A DNA stretch of 64,000 nt, from positions 124,887 to 188,886 of the forward strand of contig DUBO01000051.1 in assembly GCA_012960245.1 (NCBI GenBank). Direction: 5' to 3'. Positions 53,924 through 63,260 of the stretch are shown one piece after another. Each line of letters starts with the position of its first letter. Within the stretch, counting starts at the first letter, position 1. The stretch is from Candidatus Binatota bacterium. Lineage in GTDB: Bacteria > Desulfobacterota > Binatia > UBA1149. The notes under the pieces are model-generated. The model was not told the DNA's origin. It did no database searches and saw nothing but the letters and a program-made list of their open reading frames with translations. Made by a program: the position numbers and the translations under genes.

Positions 53924-54856
53924 ATGGAACGTAATCTTGCACTTGAACTCGTCCGCTTGACGGAAGCTGCGGCGCTGGCGGCTGCGCGCGAAAACGGGCG
54001 CGGCGACGAGATGGCGCCCGAACGTCTCGCGGCCACGGCCATCGAGACCAACTTTTCTGCGCTGGGGGTTAAGGGCGAAATCGTCGTGGGCAGCGGCCAG
54101 GGCGGGGTGTTGGCCACGGGTTCTACCCTCGGTGAAGAGGGCGAAGAAGTAGACGTTGCCGTCAATCCCCTTGAGGGCGGAATCAGTTGTGCGCTGGGCG
54201 GCCCGAACGCAATGTCGGTTGTGGCGATAGCCAGTCGGGGCGGCTTTCTGCGGACTCCGCCTAACAGCTACATGGAAAAGATCGCCACCTCTGCCGATGG
54301 CGCCGGCGTCGTCAGCCTCGACCAGGCGCCCGCTGTTAACCTGGGTCGTCTTGCCGAGCGTAGGGGGGTGTACGTAGAAGACCTCACGGTCGTAATTCTA
54401 GATAGACCACGTCACGACGACCTCATCGAGGAAGTGAGAGCGGCCGGGGCCAGGGTCAAGCTCATACCACACGGCGACGTGGCAGCCGCCATGGCAGCGG
54501 CGGGACCGCTTGGCGAGTCAGGCGTCGACATTCTCATGGGCGAGGGCGGCGCGGCGCAGGGAGTTCTCTCGGCTGCTGCAATTCGCTGCATGGGAGGCGT
54601 GATGCAGTGCCGTTTTCGTGTGCGTGGACCGGGTGAAGCCGAGCAATTGAGACAGGCGGGGGTTAAGGATCCCGGCCGCCTGCTCGACCTTGAAGACATG
54701 GCGGGGGGAACGGTCATGTTTGCTGCCAGCGGCGTGACCGACGGCGAGTATCTCAAGGGCGTCGCGATCAGCCACTCGGTCGTCATGAGAAGCGAGAGCA
54801 GCACCATACGGCAGTTGCAGACCAGCCACCGTTTCGATTACCGTCCCGACTACTAA
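53924..54856 (+). CDS. GlpX-like (class II fructose-1,6-bisphosphatase family) protein with substituted metal ligands
   Basis: 310 residues, clearly homologous to E. coli GlpX along its length: matching starts (LALELVRLTEAAALA), GRGD (25-28), VDVAVNPLEGG, the YMEKI and RPRHD segments, DILMGEGGAAQGV. In E. coli GlpX the metals are held by Asp33, Glu57, Asp85, Glu88 and Glu213. By my alignment these are Glu33, Ser57, Asn81, Glu84 and Gln212, so three of five ligands are no longer acidic; Lys29 is Glu and Thr90 is Gly. It is intact (no frameshift), has its own promoter and ATG, so a retained non-FBPase function is more likely than decay. The alignment is by eye. Confidence 0.85.
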   Translation: MERNLALELVRLTEAAALAAARENGRGDEMAPERLAATAIETNFSALGVKGEIVVGSGQGGVLATGSTLGEEGEEVDVAVNPLEGGISCALGGPNAMSVVAIASRGGFLRTPPNSYMEKIATSADGAGVVSLDQAPAVNLGRLAERRGVYVEDLTVVILDRPRHDDLIEEVRAAGARVKLIPHGDVAAAMAAAGPLGESGVDILMGEGGAAQGVLSAAAIRCMGGVMQCRFRVRGPGEAEQLRQAGVKDPGRLLDLEDMAGGTVMFAASGVTDGEYLKGVAISHSVVMRSESSTIRQLQTSHRFDYRPDY

Positions 54857-54915
54857 ACTCCTCGGAACCGGCGCCTGGGCGAGGACCTTTTTCTCGCTAG
54901 CTACACGAGCGGTTC

Positions 54916-56559
54916 GTGGCTATAGTGCGCGCTGTTTCAGAGGTGGGTATTAAAGAAGACAGTGAGTTAACGAGTCCGTCCTGCGGCGAAGCTGGCGCGA
55001 GCCTGCTCTCGGGTATAGGGGTCCACGCCGAGTACACTGCTGACGACGTCGATGCGCCGGGCGAAGGTCCAGGCGAGTATCCGTTTACGCGCGGTATACA
55101 CCGCGACATGTACCGTGGACGCACCTGGACCATGCGCCAGTTTGCTGGATTCGGTTCAGCCCGCGATACCAACCGACGTTTTCATTACCTGTTGGCCCAG
55201 GGACAGCAGGGACTTTCTACCGCTTTCGATATGCCCACCTTGATGGGCTACGACCCCGATTCTCCGCGTTCGCTGGGCGAGGTCGGCCGTGAGGGCGTTT
55301 CGGTGGCTACGATCGACGACCTGGATCTTCTGTTCGAGGGCATCGACCTGGGCGCTGTCACCACCTCGATGACGGTAAATTGTACGGCTCCGATACTGCT
55401 GGCGATGTACGTTGCCTTGGCCGATAGGCGTGGCATCCCGAGGGCCCGACTCGGTGGCACCCTGCAGAACGACATGCTCAAGGAATTCATTGCCCAGAAG
55501 GAGTGGATTTCTCCGCCCGCGCCTTCCATGCGACTGGTAACCGACGTGATCGAGTTCTGTTCGAACGAACTCCCTCGTTGGAACCCGGTGTCGATCTCGG
55601 GCTACCACATCAGGGAGGCCGGGGCGACGGCCGTGCAGGAGCTGGCATTTACCCTCGCCGACGGAATCGGTTACGTGCAGGCGGCCGTTGACAGGGGATT
55701 GGACCCCGAGGTTTTCGGCCCGCGCCTGTCCTTCTTTTTCAATGTCCACAATGACTTCCTGCAGGAGATAGCCAAGATCCGCGCGGCGCGACGCATGTGG
55801 GCTTCGATCATGCGTGACCGCTTTGGTGCCAGCAGCGACCGTGCCTGCCTCATGCGCACACACGCACAGACTTCGGGAGTTTCGCTCACCGCCCAGCAGC
55901 CGCTGAACAACGTCGCGCGCGTGGCCTTGCAGGCACTCGCCGCGGTACTGGCCGGAGTGCAATCGCTGCACACCAACTCGCTGGACGAAACCCTGGCCTT
56001 GCCCAGCGAGGAAGCCGCCACAGTGGCACTGCGTACCCAGCAGATCATAGCCGAGGAAACCGGCGTGGCGGCAACGGTAGATCCTTTTGGCGGTAGCTAC
56101 GCAATGGAAGCCATGACCGACGCGATGGAAAGCGAGGCGAACGCGATAATAGAGCGCATAGACCAGGCCGGTGGAATCCTGGCCGCGGTAGAGGCCGGCT
56201 ATCCACAACAGGAAATTGCTGAATCGGCCTGGAAATTTCAGAAAGCCATGGAACGGGGCGAGTATGTCACGGTGGGGGTCAACGCGTACTCCGGCGAATC
56301 AGCCGGATCGCCGGTAGAAACCCTGGACCTGGGCAGCGAAGTGGAAAAAAACCAGGTAGAGCGCGTGATCGCTACGCGGGCCTCTCGAGATGCTTCAAGG
56401 GCTGCTTCGGCACTGGCCGAGCTGGGCCAGGCTGCGCGTTCCGAGCGTAACATGATGCCCCCGATGGTCGAGGCAGTGGACGCGTGTTGTTCTATTGGGG
56501 AAATATCGGATATCTTCCGTTGCGAGTTCGGGGTCTACAGCGACCCCGCTTGGACCTGA
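54916..56559 (+). CDS. mcmA: Methylmalonyl-CoA mutase, large (catalytic) subunit of split type
   Basis: 547 residues, the TIM-barrel substrate domain without the C-terminal B12 domain, which is a separate gene. [20 protein letters not shown] and [15 protein letters not shown] are family hallmarks. Tyr66 and Arg206 correspond to the Propionibacterium Tyr89 and Arg207 that select methylmalonyl-CoA over isobutyryl- or 2-hydroxyisobutyryl-CoA, where these positions become Phe/Ile and Gln. GTG start at 54916; alternative in-frame GTG codons at 54925 and 54943 exist. The 59-base gap upstream has no good promoter. Confidence 0.88.
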   Translation: MAIVRAVSEVGIKEDSELTSPSCGEAGASLLSGIGVHAEYTADDVDAPGEGPGEYPFTRGIHRDMYRGRTWTMRQFAGFGSARDTNRRFHYLLAQGQQGLSTAFDMPTLMGYDPDSPRSLGEVGREGVSVATIDDLDLLFEGIDLGAVTTSMTVNCTAPILLAMYVALADRRGIPRARLGGTLQNDMLKEFIAQKEWISPPAPSMRLVTDVIEFCSNELPRWNPVSISGYHIREAGATAVQELAFTLADGIGYVQAAVDRGLDPEVFGPRLSFFFNVHNDFLQEIAKIRAARRMWASIMRDRFGASSDRACLMRTHAQTSGVSLTAQQPLNNVARVALQALAAVLAGVQSLHTNSLDETLALPSEEAATVALRTQQIIAEETGVAATVDPFGGSYAMEAMTDAMESEANAIIERIDQAGGILAAVEAGYPQQEIAESAWKFQKAMERGEYVTVGVNAYSGESAGSPVETLDLGSEVEKNQVERVIATRASRDASRAASALAELGQAARSERNMMPPMVEAVDACCSIGEISDIFRCEFGVYSDPAWT

Positions 56560-56575
56560 GGAAAACGGAACGCCA

Positions 56576-56980
56576 TTGGCAGAACGACGTCATCGCATAC
56601 TTGTAGCCAAGCCCGGCCTGGACGGACACGACCGTGGGGCAAAGATAATCGCGCGAGCCCTTCGCGACGGGGGGTTCGAAGTCATTTACACGGGCTTGCA
56701 CCAGACACCTGAAATGATCGCTGAGACCGCAGTGCAGGAAGACGTGGACGGCATAGGCTTGTCGATACTTTCGGGCGCTCACATGACCTTGTTCCCGCAG
56801 CTTCTCAAGGAACTCGAAAAACGCGGGGCGGGCGAAGTCGTTGTGTTCGGCGGGGGAATCGTCCCCGATTCGGATATCGAAGAATTGAAGAAAATGGGCG
56901 TCAAGGCCGTGTTCACACCGGGTGAGAGCACGGAGAACATAGTCGAATGGGTACGGGCCAACGTGGCCGACGCCGCTTAG
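56576..56980 (+). CDS. mcmB: Methylmalonyl-CoA mutase, small (cobalamin-binding) subunit
   Basis: 134 residues, B12-binding Rossmann-like domain. DGHDRG gives the axial ligand His18 (DxHxxG), then SILSGAH and [10 protein letters not shown] line the corrinoid tail pocket. The TTG at 56576 with a GAGGAAAACGG site is a better start than the earlier frame opening inside the large subunit. Forms the enzyme with the preceding gene. Confidence 0.92.
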   Translation: MAERRHRILVAKPGLDGHDRGAKIIARALRDGGFEVIYTGLHQTPEMIAETAVQEDVDGIGLSILSGAHMTLFPQLLKELEKRGAGEVVVFGGGIVPDSDIEELKKMGVKAVFTPGESTENIVEWVRANVADAA

Positions 56981-57014
56981 GCGGGCCGTCCCCTCAATCA
57001 GAACGGAGGACCAA

Positions 57015-58199
57015 GTGTCGAGAACAGTTATCGTCAGCGCGGCGCGTACCGCGATAGGAACTTTTGGTGGAGCATTGGCTAATACCAGTGCCACTGACCT
57101 GGGTGGGCTTGCCTGCGCCGAGGCCCTGAAAAGGGCCGGTGTAGATGCCGGCGCCGTTGACGAGGTAATACTCGGCAACGTACTCGCAGCCGGGCTGGGG
57201 CTCAACCCCGCCAGGGTCGCCGCGCTCAACTCGGGCATTCCCCGGGAGGTCCCCAGCTTCGGGGTCAACAAGGCTTGTGGTTCGGGCCTCAAGGCCGTGC
57301 ACCTGGCCGCGCAGTCGATCGCCTGTGGTGATGCCGAGGTGGTTGTAGCCGGTGGCATGGAAAACATGACGCTGACTCCCTATATGCTTCCCAAGGCACG
57401 CTTCGGCTATAGGCTGCAGAACGGGGCGGTCGTGGATTCGATGATCAACGACGGGCTCACCTGCCCGATAACTAATGTTCACATGGGTATCACGGCCGAG
57501 AACGTCGCCGAGAAATACGGTATTTCGCGTGAGGCCCAGGACGAGTTTGCCGCGGCCAGCCAGAATAAAGCGGGAAAGGCCCAGTCATCGGGTGCTTTTG
57601 ACGACGAGATATTCGGTGTGGAGCTGGTGCAGAAGAAAGGCGAGCCGATAGTCTTTGACAAGGATGAGCACCCGCGGCCTGAGACCACTGCTGAATCCCT
57701 GGGTCGCCTGCGAGCGGCCTTCAAGCCCGACGGGGGTACGGTGACGGCGGGTAACGCGTCGGGTATCAACGACGGAGCGGCGGCGCTGGTCGTCATGTCC
57801 GAAGAACGCGCCAAGGCCGATGGGTTGGAGCCGCTGGCGGTCATACGTTCAGCAGCCTCGGCGGGCGTGGATCCGGCCATCATGGGCATGGGGCCCTGGC
57901 CCGCCAGCGAGAAGGCGCTCGAAAAAGCCGGCCTCGCCGTTGGCGATATCGGCCTGTGGGAGCTCAACGAGGCTTTCGCGGCCCAGTCGTTGGGAGTTCT
58001 GGCCGAGCTCAAGATCGACGCCGAGCTGGTCAACGTCAACGGTGGAGCGGTGGCGCTGGGACATCCCATCGGGGCCAGCGGGGCGAGGGTGCTCGTGACC
58101 CTGCTGCACGCCATGAAGAACAGGGATGTCGCGCTTGGGCTGGCCTCGTTGTGTATTGGCGGTGGACAGGGCATCGCCATGATAGTTGAGCGGGTCTGA
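57015..58199 (+). CDS. atoB: Acetyl-CoA acetyltransferase (thiolase II)
   Basis: 394 residues. Catalytic Cys88 in [10 protein letters not shown], the [19 protein letters not shown] His and the second Cys in CIGGGQGIA are present. Condenses two acetyl-CoA or cleaves acetoacetyl-CoA. GTG start with GGAGGACCAA. Downstream of the mutase, so the block handles short-chain acyl-CoA; the VOC epimerase candidate is 40 kb away, and no propionyl-CoA carboxylase gene is visible. Confidence 0.94.
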   Translation: MSRTVIVSAARTAIGTFGGALANTSATDLGGLACAEALKRAGVDAGAVDEVILGNVLAAGLGLNPARVAALNSGIPREVPSFGVNKACGSGLKAVHLAAQSIACGDAEVVVAGGMENMTLTPYMLPKARFGYRLQNGAVVDSMINDGLTCPITNVHMGITAENVAEKYGISREAQDEFAAASQNKAGKAQSSGAFDDEIFGVELVQKKGEPIVFDKDEHPRPETTAESLGRLRAAFKPDGGTVTAGNASGINDGAAALVVMSEERAKADGLEPLAVIRSAASAGVDPAIMGMGPWPASEKALEKAGLAVGDIGLWELNEAFAAQSLGVLAELKIDAELVNVNGGAVALGHPIGASGARVLVTLLHAMKNRDVALGLASLCIGGGQGIAMIVERV

Positions 58200-58893
58200 C
58201 AAACAGCCCGGCCCGCCCTCGAAGGCGGTAGCCTTTTTTGACGTGGACGGGACACTGCTGGTGTCCCAGTCGGCGACTCTCTTTATTCGTTATCTCTGGC
58301 GGGAGGGCCTGATCGGGGTTGTCGATCTCGTCCGCATGGGCTGGGGATATGTGACCTACAGGTTCGGTTTCTTCAACCTGACCCTCGCGGCTGATTTTGC
58401 TTCCAACCTGCTGCGCGGTCTCGAAGAAACCGACATCATCAAGAGGTGCCAGGCTTGGTACCAGGACGATGTTCGACAGCATTACAACCAGGCGGTGTTG
58501 GCTCGACTCAAGTGGCACCAACAGCGGGGTCATAGGGTCGTGTTACTATCGGGTGCGAGCACCTACCTGTGCGGCCTCGTGAGTGACGATATCGACGCCG
58601 ACGACTACATAGCCAACGAGTTCGAGATAAGCGACGGTGTATTTACCGGGAAGGCCAAGCGCCCGTTCTGTTACGGTGAAGGCAAGCTGACGCGTGCCCG
58701 GCAGTGGGCCGACGAAGAGGGTGTAAACCTGGCGGACTGTTATTACTACGGTGACTCGATAGGGGATCTGCCGGTATTGAGCGAAGTGGCGCATCCCTGC
58801 GTCGTCAACCCCGACCCCAGGCTCAGGGTCGAAGCTCGCCGCCGGGGCTGGCAGGCCATCGACGACAGCACCCGCTGTCTACCCACCCAGTGA
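58186..58893 (+). CDS. HAD-IB family phosphatase
   Basis: 235 residues. Motif [10 protein letters not shown], motif II LLSGAS, a conserved lysine ([13 protein letters not shown]) and motif [15 protein letters not shown] define the SerB/CicA-like group that takes phosphoserine-like or lipid-linked phosphates. Two lengthy hydrophobic stretches in the cap region ([16 protein letters not shown]) suggest a membrane-near substrate. TTG start 14 bases inside the thiolase end; overlaps the next gene as GTGA. Confidence 0.85.
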   Translation: MSGSDKQPGPPSKAVAFFDVDGTLLVSQSATLFIRYLWREGLIGVVDLVRMGWGYVTYRFGFFNLTLAADFASNLLRGLEETDIIKRCQAWYQDDVRQHYNQAVLARLKWHQQRGHRVVLLSGASTYLCGLVSDDIDADDYIANEFEISDGVFTGKAKRPFCYGEGKLTRARQWADEEGVNLADCYYYGDSIGDLPVLSEVAHPCVVNPDPRLRVEARRRGWQAIDDSTRCLPTQ

Positions 58894-59651
58894 CCCGCGA
58901 AACGCCGAACCGGGTGGTAAGCCTGGTACCCAGCCTGACGGAATCCGTCGTCTTCCTGGGCGCTGGCGAACGGCTGATCGGCCGCACACGCTACTGCGTG
59001 GAACCGGCCGGAGCCCTGGCCCACGTACCCACCCTCGGTGGAACCAAGGATCCGGCGGTGGAGGACATAGTGGCCCTGTGCCCGGACCTGGTGCTCGTGA
59101 GCGCCGAAGAAAACCGTATCGAAGATGTTGAGCGACTGTCCTCGGCGGGGCTCAGGATAGAGAACTACCATCCGCGAAGCGTTGACGACGCTGCTGCTGC
59201 GATGCAGCGGCTGGGCGAGAGCCTGGGCAGGCCAGAGCCGGCCATGGAGCTTGCGCGGAGCTGCCGAAAGGCTGCGGCGCTGGTCCGTGACGGATTTAAA
59301 CGAAGAGGGGTCAGGACTTTCTGTCCCGTGTGGAGACGCCCGTGGATGACTTTTGGAAAGGCCGTGTACGTTGCTGACCTGCTCAGGACCGTGGGCTGCG
59401 AGAATATTTTTGACGATGTAGAAAGCGACTGGTTCGAGGTCTCCCTCGAGGACGTTGTCGAGCGCCGGCCGGACCTGGTCCTGCTGCCCGATGAGCCTTA
59501 CGCTTTCAGCTCCGCCCACGCCGACGAACTGAGCCTGGCGGGATTAGAGCTGCCGGTCGTCTTCATAGACGGCAAGGACCTGTCGTGGTACGGGCCTCGG
59601 CTGCCCGGCGCTCTGCAGCGCCTGGCAGGCCTGGTCGCGGGGGCCGTCTGA
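58890..59651 (+). CDS. Cytosolic helical-backbone metal receptor, BtuF-like
   Basis: 253 residues of the two-lobe BtuF/FhuD fold: RVVSLVPSLTESVVFLGAGERL, LGGTKDPAVEDIVALCPDLVL, and a C-terminal lobe ending with WYGPRLPGALQRLAGL. There is no signal peptide or lipobox, and no permease or ATPase gene adjoins, so it is not a transport receptor in the ordinary sense. Cytosolic forms are widespread and often called cobalamin-binding proteins. Its place two genes downstream of a B12-dependent mutase fits a cobalamin role, without proof. Confidence 0.82.
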   Translation: MTRETPNRVVSLVPSLTESVVFLGAGERLIGRTRYCVEPAGALAHVPTLGGTKDPAVEDIVALCPDLVLVSAEENRIEDVERLSSAGLRIENYHPRSVDDAAAAMQRLGESLGRPEPAMELARSCRKAAALVRDGFKRRGVRTFCPVWRRPWMTFGKAVYVADLLRTVGCENIFDDVESDWFEVSLEDVVERRPDLVLLPDEPYAFSSAHADELSLAGLELPVVFIDGKDLSWYGPRLPGALQRLAGLVAGAV

Positions 59652-59742
59652 GTGACCAGCTGCTCGAGACAGTGGGGATGCGCACAGAAACCGCACAAGG
59701 GCCATTGCTTGCGACGTCCGCTGGTTGAAAAGGTAGGGTAGT

Positions 59743-61131
59743 ATGAGTCGAAACGAACAGCCATTTCTGAGGGTTCCCCCTCACAGCCTGGAGGCCGAGG
59801 AATCGGTCGTCGGCGGTATCCTGATTGACAACGAGGCCTTTGACCGCGTCGCTGACGTCATTACCCACGAGGATTTTTACGTCGAGCGCCTCGCGCTGAT
59901 CTATTCGGCCATGGTTCATCTCAGCCACGAAGGCAGGCCTATGGACATGGTGACGGTCTCCGACGTGCTCAAGCAACGCGGATCACTGATCAAGGTGGGT
60001 GGCGTGGCTTACCTTGCCGAGCTCACTGAGAAGGTTCCTAGCGCGGCCAACGTAGAGTACTACGGCAAGATCGTGGCCGAGAAATACACAACCCGAAGGT
60101 TGATACGGGTCGCAGCCCAGATCAGCGAAGACGGCTACTCTGATCAAGGAGATACCGCCAACTTTCTCGACCAGGCCGAGCAATCAATATTCGAAGTCTC
60201 CAGTGCCGGGTTCAAATCTATTCCTGAACGCATTGACACCCTGCTGGCTGACGCGGTCGAGCGGGTCGACATGTTGCAGAATCGTGACGACGACGTGACA
60301 GGTGTTGGCAGCGGGTTTGCAGAACTCGATCGCCTGACAGCAGGATTCCAGCCTTCTGACCTGATTATCATCGCCGGCCGCCCCAGCATGGGAAAGACTG
60401 CATTCTGTCTCAACATTGCCGAGTACGCCGCCCTGGAGCGACAGACTGGCGTGGTTGTTTTCTCCATGGAGATGTCAAAGGAACAGATCGCCATGCGCAT
60501 GTTGTGCTCGGCGGCAGAAATTGACCTGGGCGCCGCGCGTACCGGGCGGCTGAAGGATAGTGACTTCAAGAAGGTGGCCCTGGCGGCGGGTCGGCTCGGG
60601 ACTGCCCCGATTTACATCGACGATACCGCGGGCATGACCGTTACCGAGCTGCGTGCGAAGGCCCGGCGCCTGGCGCGGACGCCGGAGTTGAATCTCGGGC
60701 TCGTCATTGTTGACTACTTGCAGCTCATGCACGGGGTAGGTGGAGAGGACAGCCGGGAGCAGGAAATATCGGCGATATCCCGGGCACTGAAGGGACTCGC
60801 AAAGGAGCTTTCCCTACCGGTCATAGCGCTTTCACAACTCAACCGGCAGGTAGAAACCAGGCAGGACAAGCGTCCGTTGATGGCCGACCTCAGGGAATCG
60901 GGAGCTATCGAGCAGGACGCCGACGTGATCGGTTTCATCTACCGGGACGAGCAGTATCACCCTGATTCGCCGGACGTGGGTACCGCCGAAGTGATAATCG
61001 GTAAACAGAGAAACGGCCCCACCGGAGTAGTGAGGGTGGCGTTCAGGAAGGAGTGCGCCCGCTTCAGTAACCTGTCGCGCAGAGATGCTCCGGCTGGTTA
61101 CTACACCGAGGATGCTCAATACCCGCAATAG
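59743..61131 (+). CDS. dnaB: Replicative DNA helicase DnaB
   Basis: 462 residues. N-terminal helical domain (PHSLEAEESVVGGILID), linker, and RecA-like motor with Walker A GRPSMGKTA (from Gly212), VIVDYLQLM (Walker B region) and MADLRESGAIEQDADV. No intein. ATG start. The 91-base gap upstream has weak promoter-like elements only (a TTGCGA, then TAGGGT 19 bases on). Confidence 0.97.
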   Translation: MSRNEQPFLRVPPHSLEAEESVVGGILIDNEAFDRVADVITHEDFYVERLALIYSAMVHLSHEGRPMDMVTVSDVLKQRGSLIKVGGVAYLAELTEKVPSAANVEYYGKIVAEKYTTRRLIRVAAQISEDGYSDQGDTANFLDQAEQSIFEVSSAGFKSIPERIDTLLADAVERVDMLQNRDDDVTGVGSGFAELDRLTAGFQPSDLIIIAGRPSMGKTAFCLNIAEYAALERQTGVVVFSMEMSKEQIAMRMLCSAAEIDLGAARTGRLKDSDFKKVALAAGRLGTAPIYIDDTAGMTVTELRAKARRLARTPELNLGLVIVDYLQLMHGVGGEDSREQEISAISRALKGLAKELSLPVIALSQLNRQVETRQDKRPLMADLRESGAIEQDADVIGFIYRDEQYHPDSPDVGTAEVIIGKQRNGPTGVVRVAFRKECARFSNLSRRDAPAGYYTEDAQYPQ

Positions 61132-61154
61132 TAAGCCGCTTCCAGGCTACCTTC

Positions 61155-61790
61155 TCAGGAGGAAAGCTCAGCGAGCCACCGCCTGGCGAGCTGGCCAGGG
61201 GCACGAGCTTGTTCGAGCTCGCTGATGACCGCTGACGCTACGGCTCCGGCCGAGCGTATCGAGGGTGCGAGTTCCAGGGTGATACCGCCGATGGCGACGA
61301 CCGGCAATGGACTCAGCTTGCAGACCCGGGCGAGCGCGTCGATGCCCCTCGCACTACGTACGCCCGCCTTGGTGGGGCTCTCGAAGACGGGACCGAAGGC
61401 GAGGTAGTCGGGTCTCGCATCGGCAGCTGCAGACCAGCCGCGTTCGGCCTCGGCGAGCTCGTGGCTCGAAAGGCCTATGATGGCCTCGGTGCCGAGGATG
61501 GCGCGGGCTTCCTCCACCGGCAGGTCATCCTGCCCCAGGTGTACGCCTGCTGCGCCCGAGGCCAGGGCGACGTCAACGCGGTCGTTGATGAGCAGGCTGC
61601 AACCCAACGGTTGCAGTGCCTCAACCAGTTGCGAGGCCAGTCTGCTGTAGTTCCCCGTGCCGGCGGTTTTACAGCGCAGCTGCATCAGCGTTACCCCGGC
61701 TTCGGCCAGTGCGACGGCCAGTGATAGTGAGGTAGCGCCGTCGCCGTCGTCGAGCAGGTTGACGACTGGGTAGAGACAGGCGAGTTTCAA
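61155..61790 (-). CDS. thiE: Thiamine-phosphate synthase
   Basis: 211 residues, TIM barrel joining HMP-PP and thiazole phosphate. LMQLRCKTAG (normally QLRxK), LLINDRVDVAL, GVHLGQDDLPVEEAR, GLSSHE and FGPVFESPTKAG are the expected active-site loops. TTG start seven bases after the NtrC-type gene, so it is likely read with that operon, an odd partner. No other thi genes nearby. Confidence 0.92.
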   Translation of the reverse strand: MKLACLYPVVNLLDDGDGATSLSLAVALAEAGVTLMQLRCKTAGTGNYSRLASQLVEALQPLGCSLLINDRVDVALASGAAGVHLGQDDLPVEEARAILGTEAIIGLSSHELAEAERGWSAAADARPDYLAFGPVFESPTKAGVRSARGIDALARVCKLSPLPVVAIGGITLELAPSIRSAGAVASAVISELEQARAPGQLARRWLAELSS

Positions 61791-61796
61791 CGGGTA

Positions 61797-63260
61797 TCAG
61801 TTCCTGTCGCCGAAAGAGCGCAGGTCAATGCCGAGGTCGGTGATTTTTTTACGCAGGGTATTCCGGTTTATACCCAGCATCCTGGCCGCGTGCAGTTGGT
61901 TTCCGCCCACTCGTTCGAGGACGACCTCTATCAGCGGTTTTTCTACCAACTCAAGGACCCGTGGGTGCAGGTCACCGGGTGGCGATTCGCCCTGACGGTC
62001 GAGATACTCGCGTAACTTGACGACCATTATTTCATCGAGCGACAACGAATGGTAGTCGTTGGTCTCGCGGCGGCCGCTGAAGGGCAGGTCTTCAGTCGTG
62101 AGTAACCGTGAAGGAGCCATGGCCGCTGCGCGCACGAGCACGTTCTCAAGTTCGCGCACGTTGCCAGGCCAGTCGTGGGCGATCAGGCTTGAGAGTGCGT
62201 CGGGAGACAGGCCGCGGATCGCGAATCCATGTTCCCGGTTGATGTTGTCCAGGAAATAGTCGACCAGGCTGGGAATGTCTTCGCTGCGCTCACGCAGGGG
62301 GGGGACGTCGATGACAACGACATTGAGCCGGTAGTACAGGTCCTCGCGAAATCGGCCCTGGCTTACGGTTTTTTTGAGAACCTGGTTGGTGGCGGCCACT
62401 ATACGACAGTCGGCCGCGATGGTTTCGTGTCCACCAACGCGATTGAACTCTTTCTCCTGCAGTACGCGTAGTAACTTGGACTGGAGGGCGAGCGGCATCT
62501 CGCCGATTTCGTCGAGCAACAGCGTGCCGCCACGAGCCTGCTCGAACTTGCCCCGGCGCAGTTCGGATGCCCCTGTGAAAGCCCCTCTCTCGTGGCCGAA
62601 CATCTCGCTTTCCAGCAGATCGTCGGGAATGGCACTGCAGTTCACCGCTATAAAAGGCCCCAGCCAGCGGTTGGACCAAGCGTGAATCGCCCGAGCTATA
62701 CGCTCCTTCCCGGTTCCGCTCTCTCCTTGCAGGAGCACCACGGCGCTGCTGTCGGCTACCCTTCCAATGGTCTTGTAAACTTCCTGCATGGGCGGCGACT
62801 GGCCCACTATTTCGACACCCGGTTCGTGCTGGGAGCGCTCGCGGTTGCGCAGACTGTCGAGTTCGGACTGCAGGGCGCGTCGCTGCATTACGTTGCGGGT
62901 GAGCAGGCGAATCTTGTCAAGGTCAAAGGGCTTGGTTACGTACTCGTAGGCGCCGGCTCGGGTTGCCTCGATGGCGTTGGCCACTGTCGCCCGCCCGGTG
63001 ATGATGACAACCGCGAGGTCGGATTCTCTCTCGACAATTTTTGCCAGCACGTCGAAGCCGTCGATACCGGGCAGGTTTATGTCGATAAAGGCTATGTCGA
63101 ACGAAGTTTCGAGTATCGCGGCGAGGCCGCTTTCGCCGTCACCGAAGGCCAGTACTTCGTGGCCGTCAGCGGTCAGAGCGTCGGTGATGACGAGCCGGAT
63201 ATCGGGCTCGTCATCTATGACAGCGATTCGCGCGGGTTTTGTAGTCGTGGCGCTATCCAT
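61797..63260 (-). CDS. NtrC-family sigma-54-dependent response regulator
   Basis: 487 residues from the ATG at 63260 (a TTG just before adds one residue). Receiver domain with phosphorylated Asp60 in FIDINLPG; central AAA+ domain with GESGTGKE, the sigma-54 contact loop GAFTGA and GGTLLLDEIGEMP; C-terminal Fis-type helix-turn-helix (GGNQLHAARMLGINRNTLRKK). Overlaps the histidine kinase by eight bases. NtrX/NtrC is the nearest known type. The genes it controls are not shown here, and I found no clear sigma-54 promoter in the window. Confidence 0.95.
   Translation of the reverse strand: MDSATTTKPARIAVIDDEPDIRLVITDALTADGHEVLAFGDGESGLAAILETSFDIAFIDINLPGIDGFDVLAKIVERESDLAVVIITGRATVANAIEATRAGAYEYVTKPFDLDKIRLLTRNVMQRRALQSELDSLRNRERSQHEPGVEIVGQSPPMQEVYKTIGRVADSSAVVLLQGESGTGKERIARAIHAWSNRWLGPFIAVNCSAIPDDLLESEMFGHERGAFTGASELRRGKFEQARGGTLLLDEIGEMPLALQSKLLRVLQEKEFNRVGGHETIAADCRIVAATNQVLKKTVSQGRFREDLYYRLNVVVIDVPPLRERSEDIPSLVDYFLDNINREHGFAIRGLSPDALSSLIAHDWPGNVRELENVLVRAAAMAPSRLLTTEDLPFSGRRETNDYHSLSLDEIMVVKLREYLDRQGESPPGDLHPRVLELVEKPLIEVVLERVGGNQLHAARMLGINRNTLRKKITDLGIDLRSFGDRN

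Noticed and set aside
54857-54915. Terminator after the GlpX-like gene (GCGAG...CTCGC around a T-run)
   Set aside because: The T-run is in the loop, not after the stem, so it is not an intrinsic terminator.
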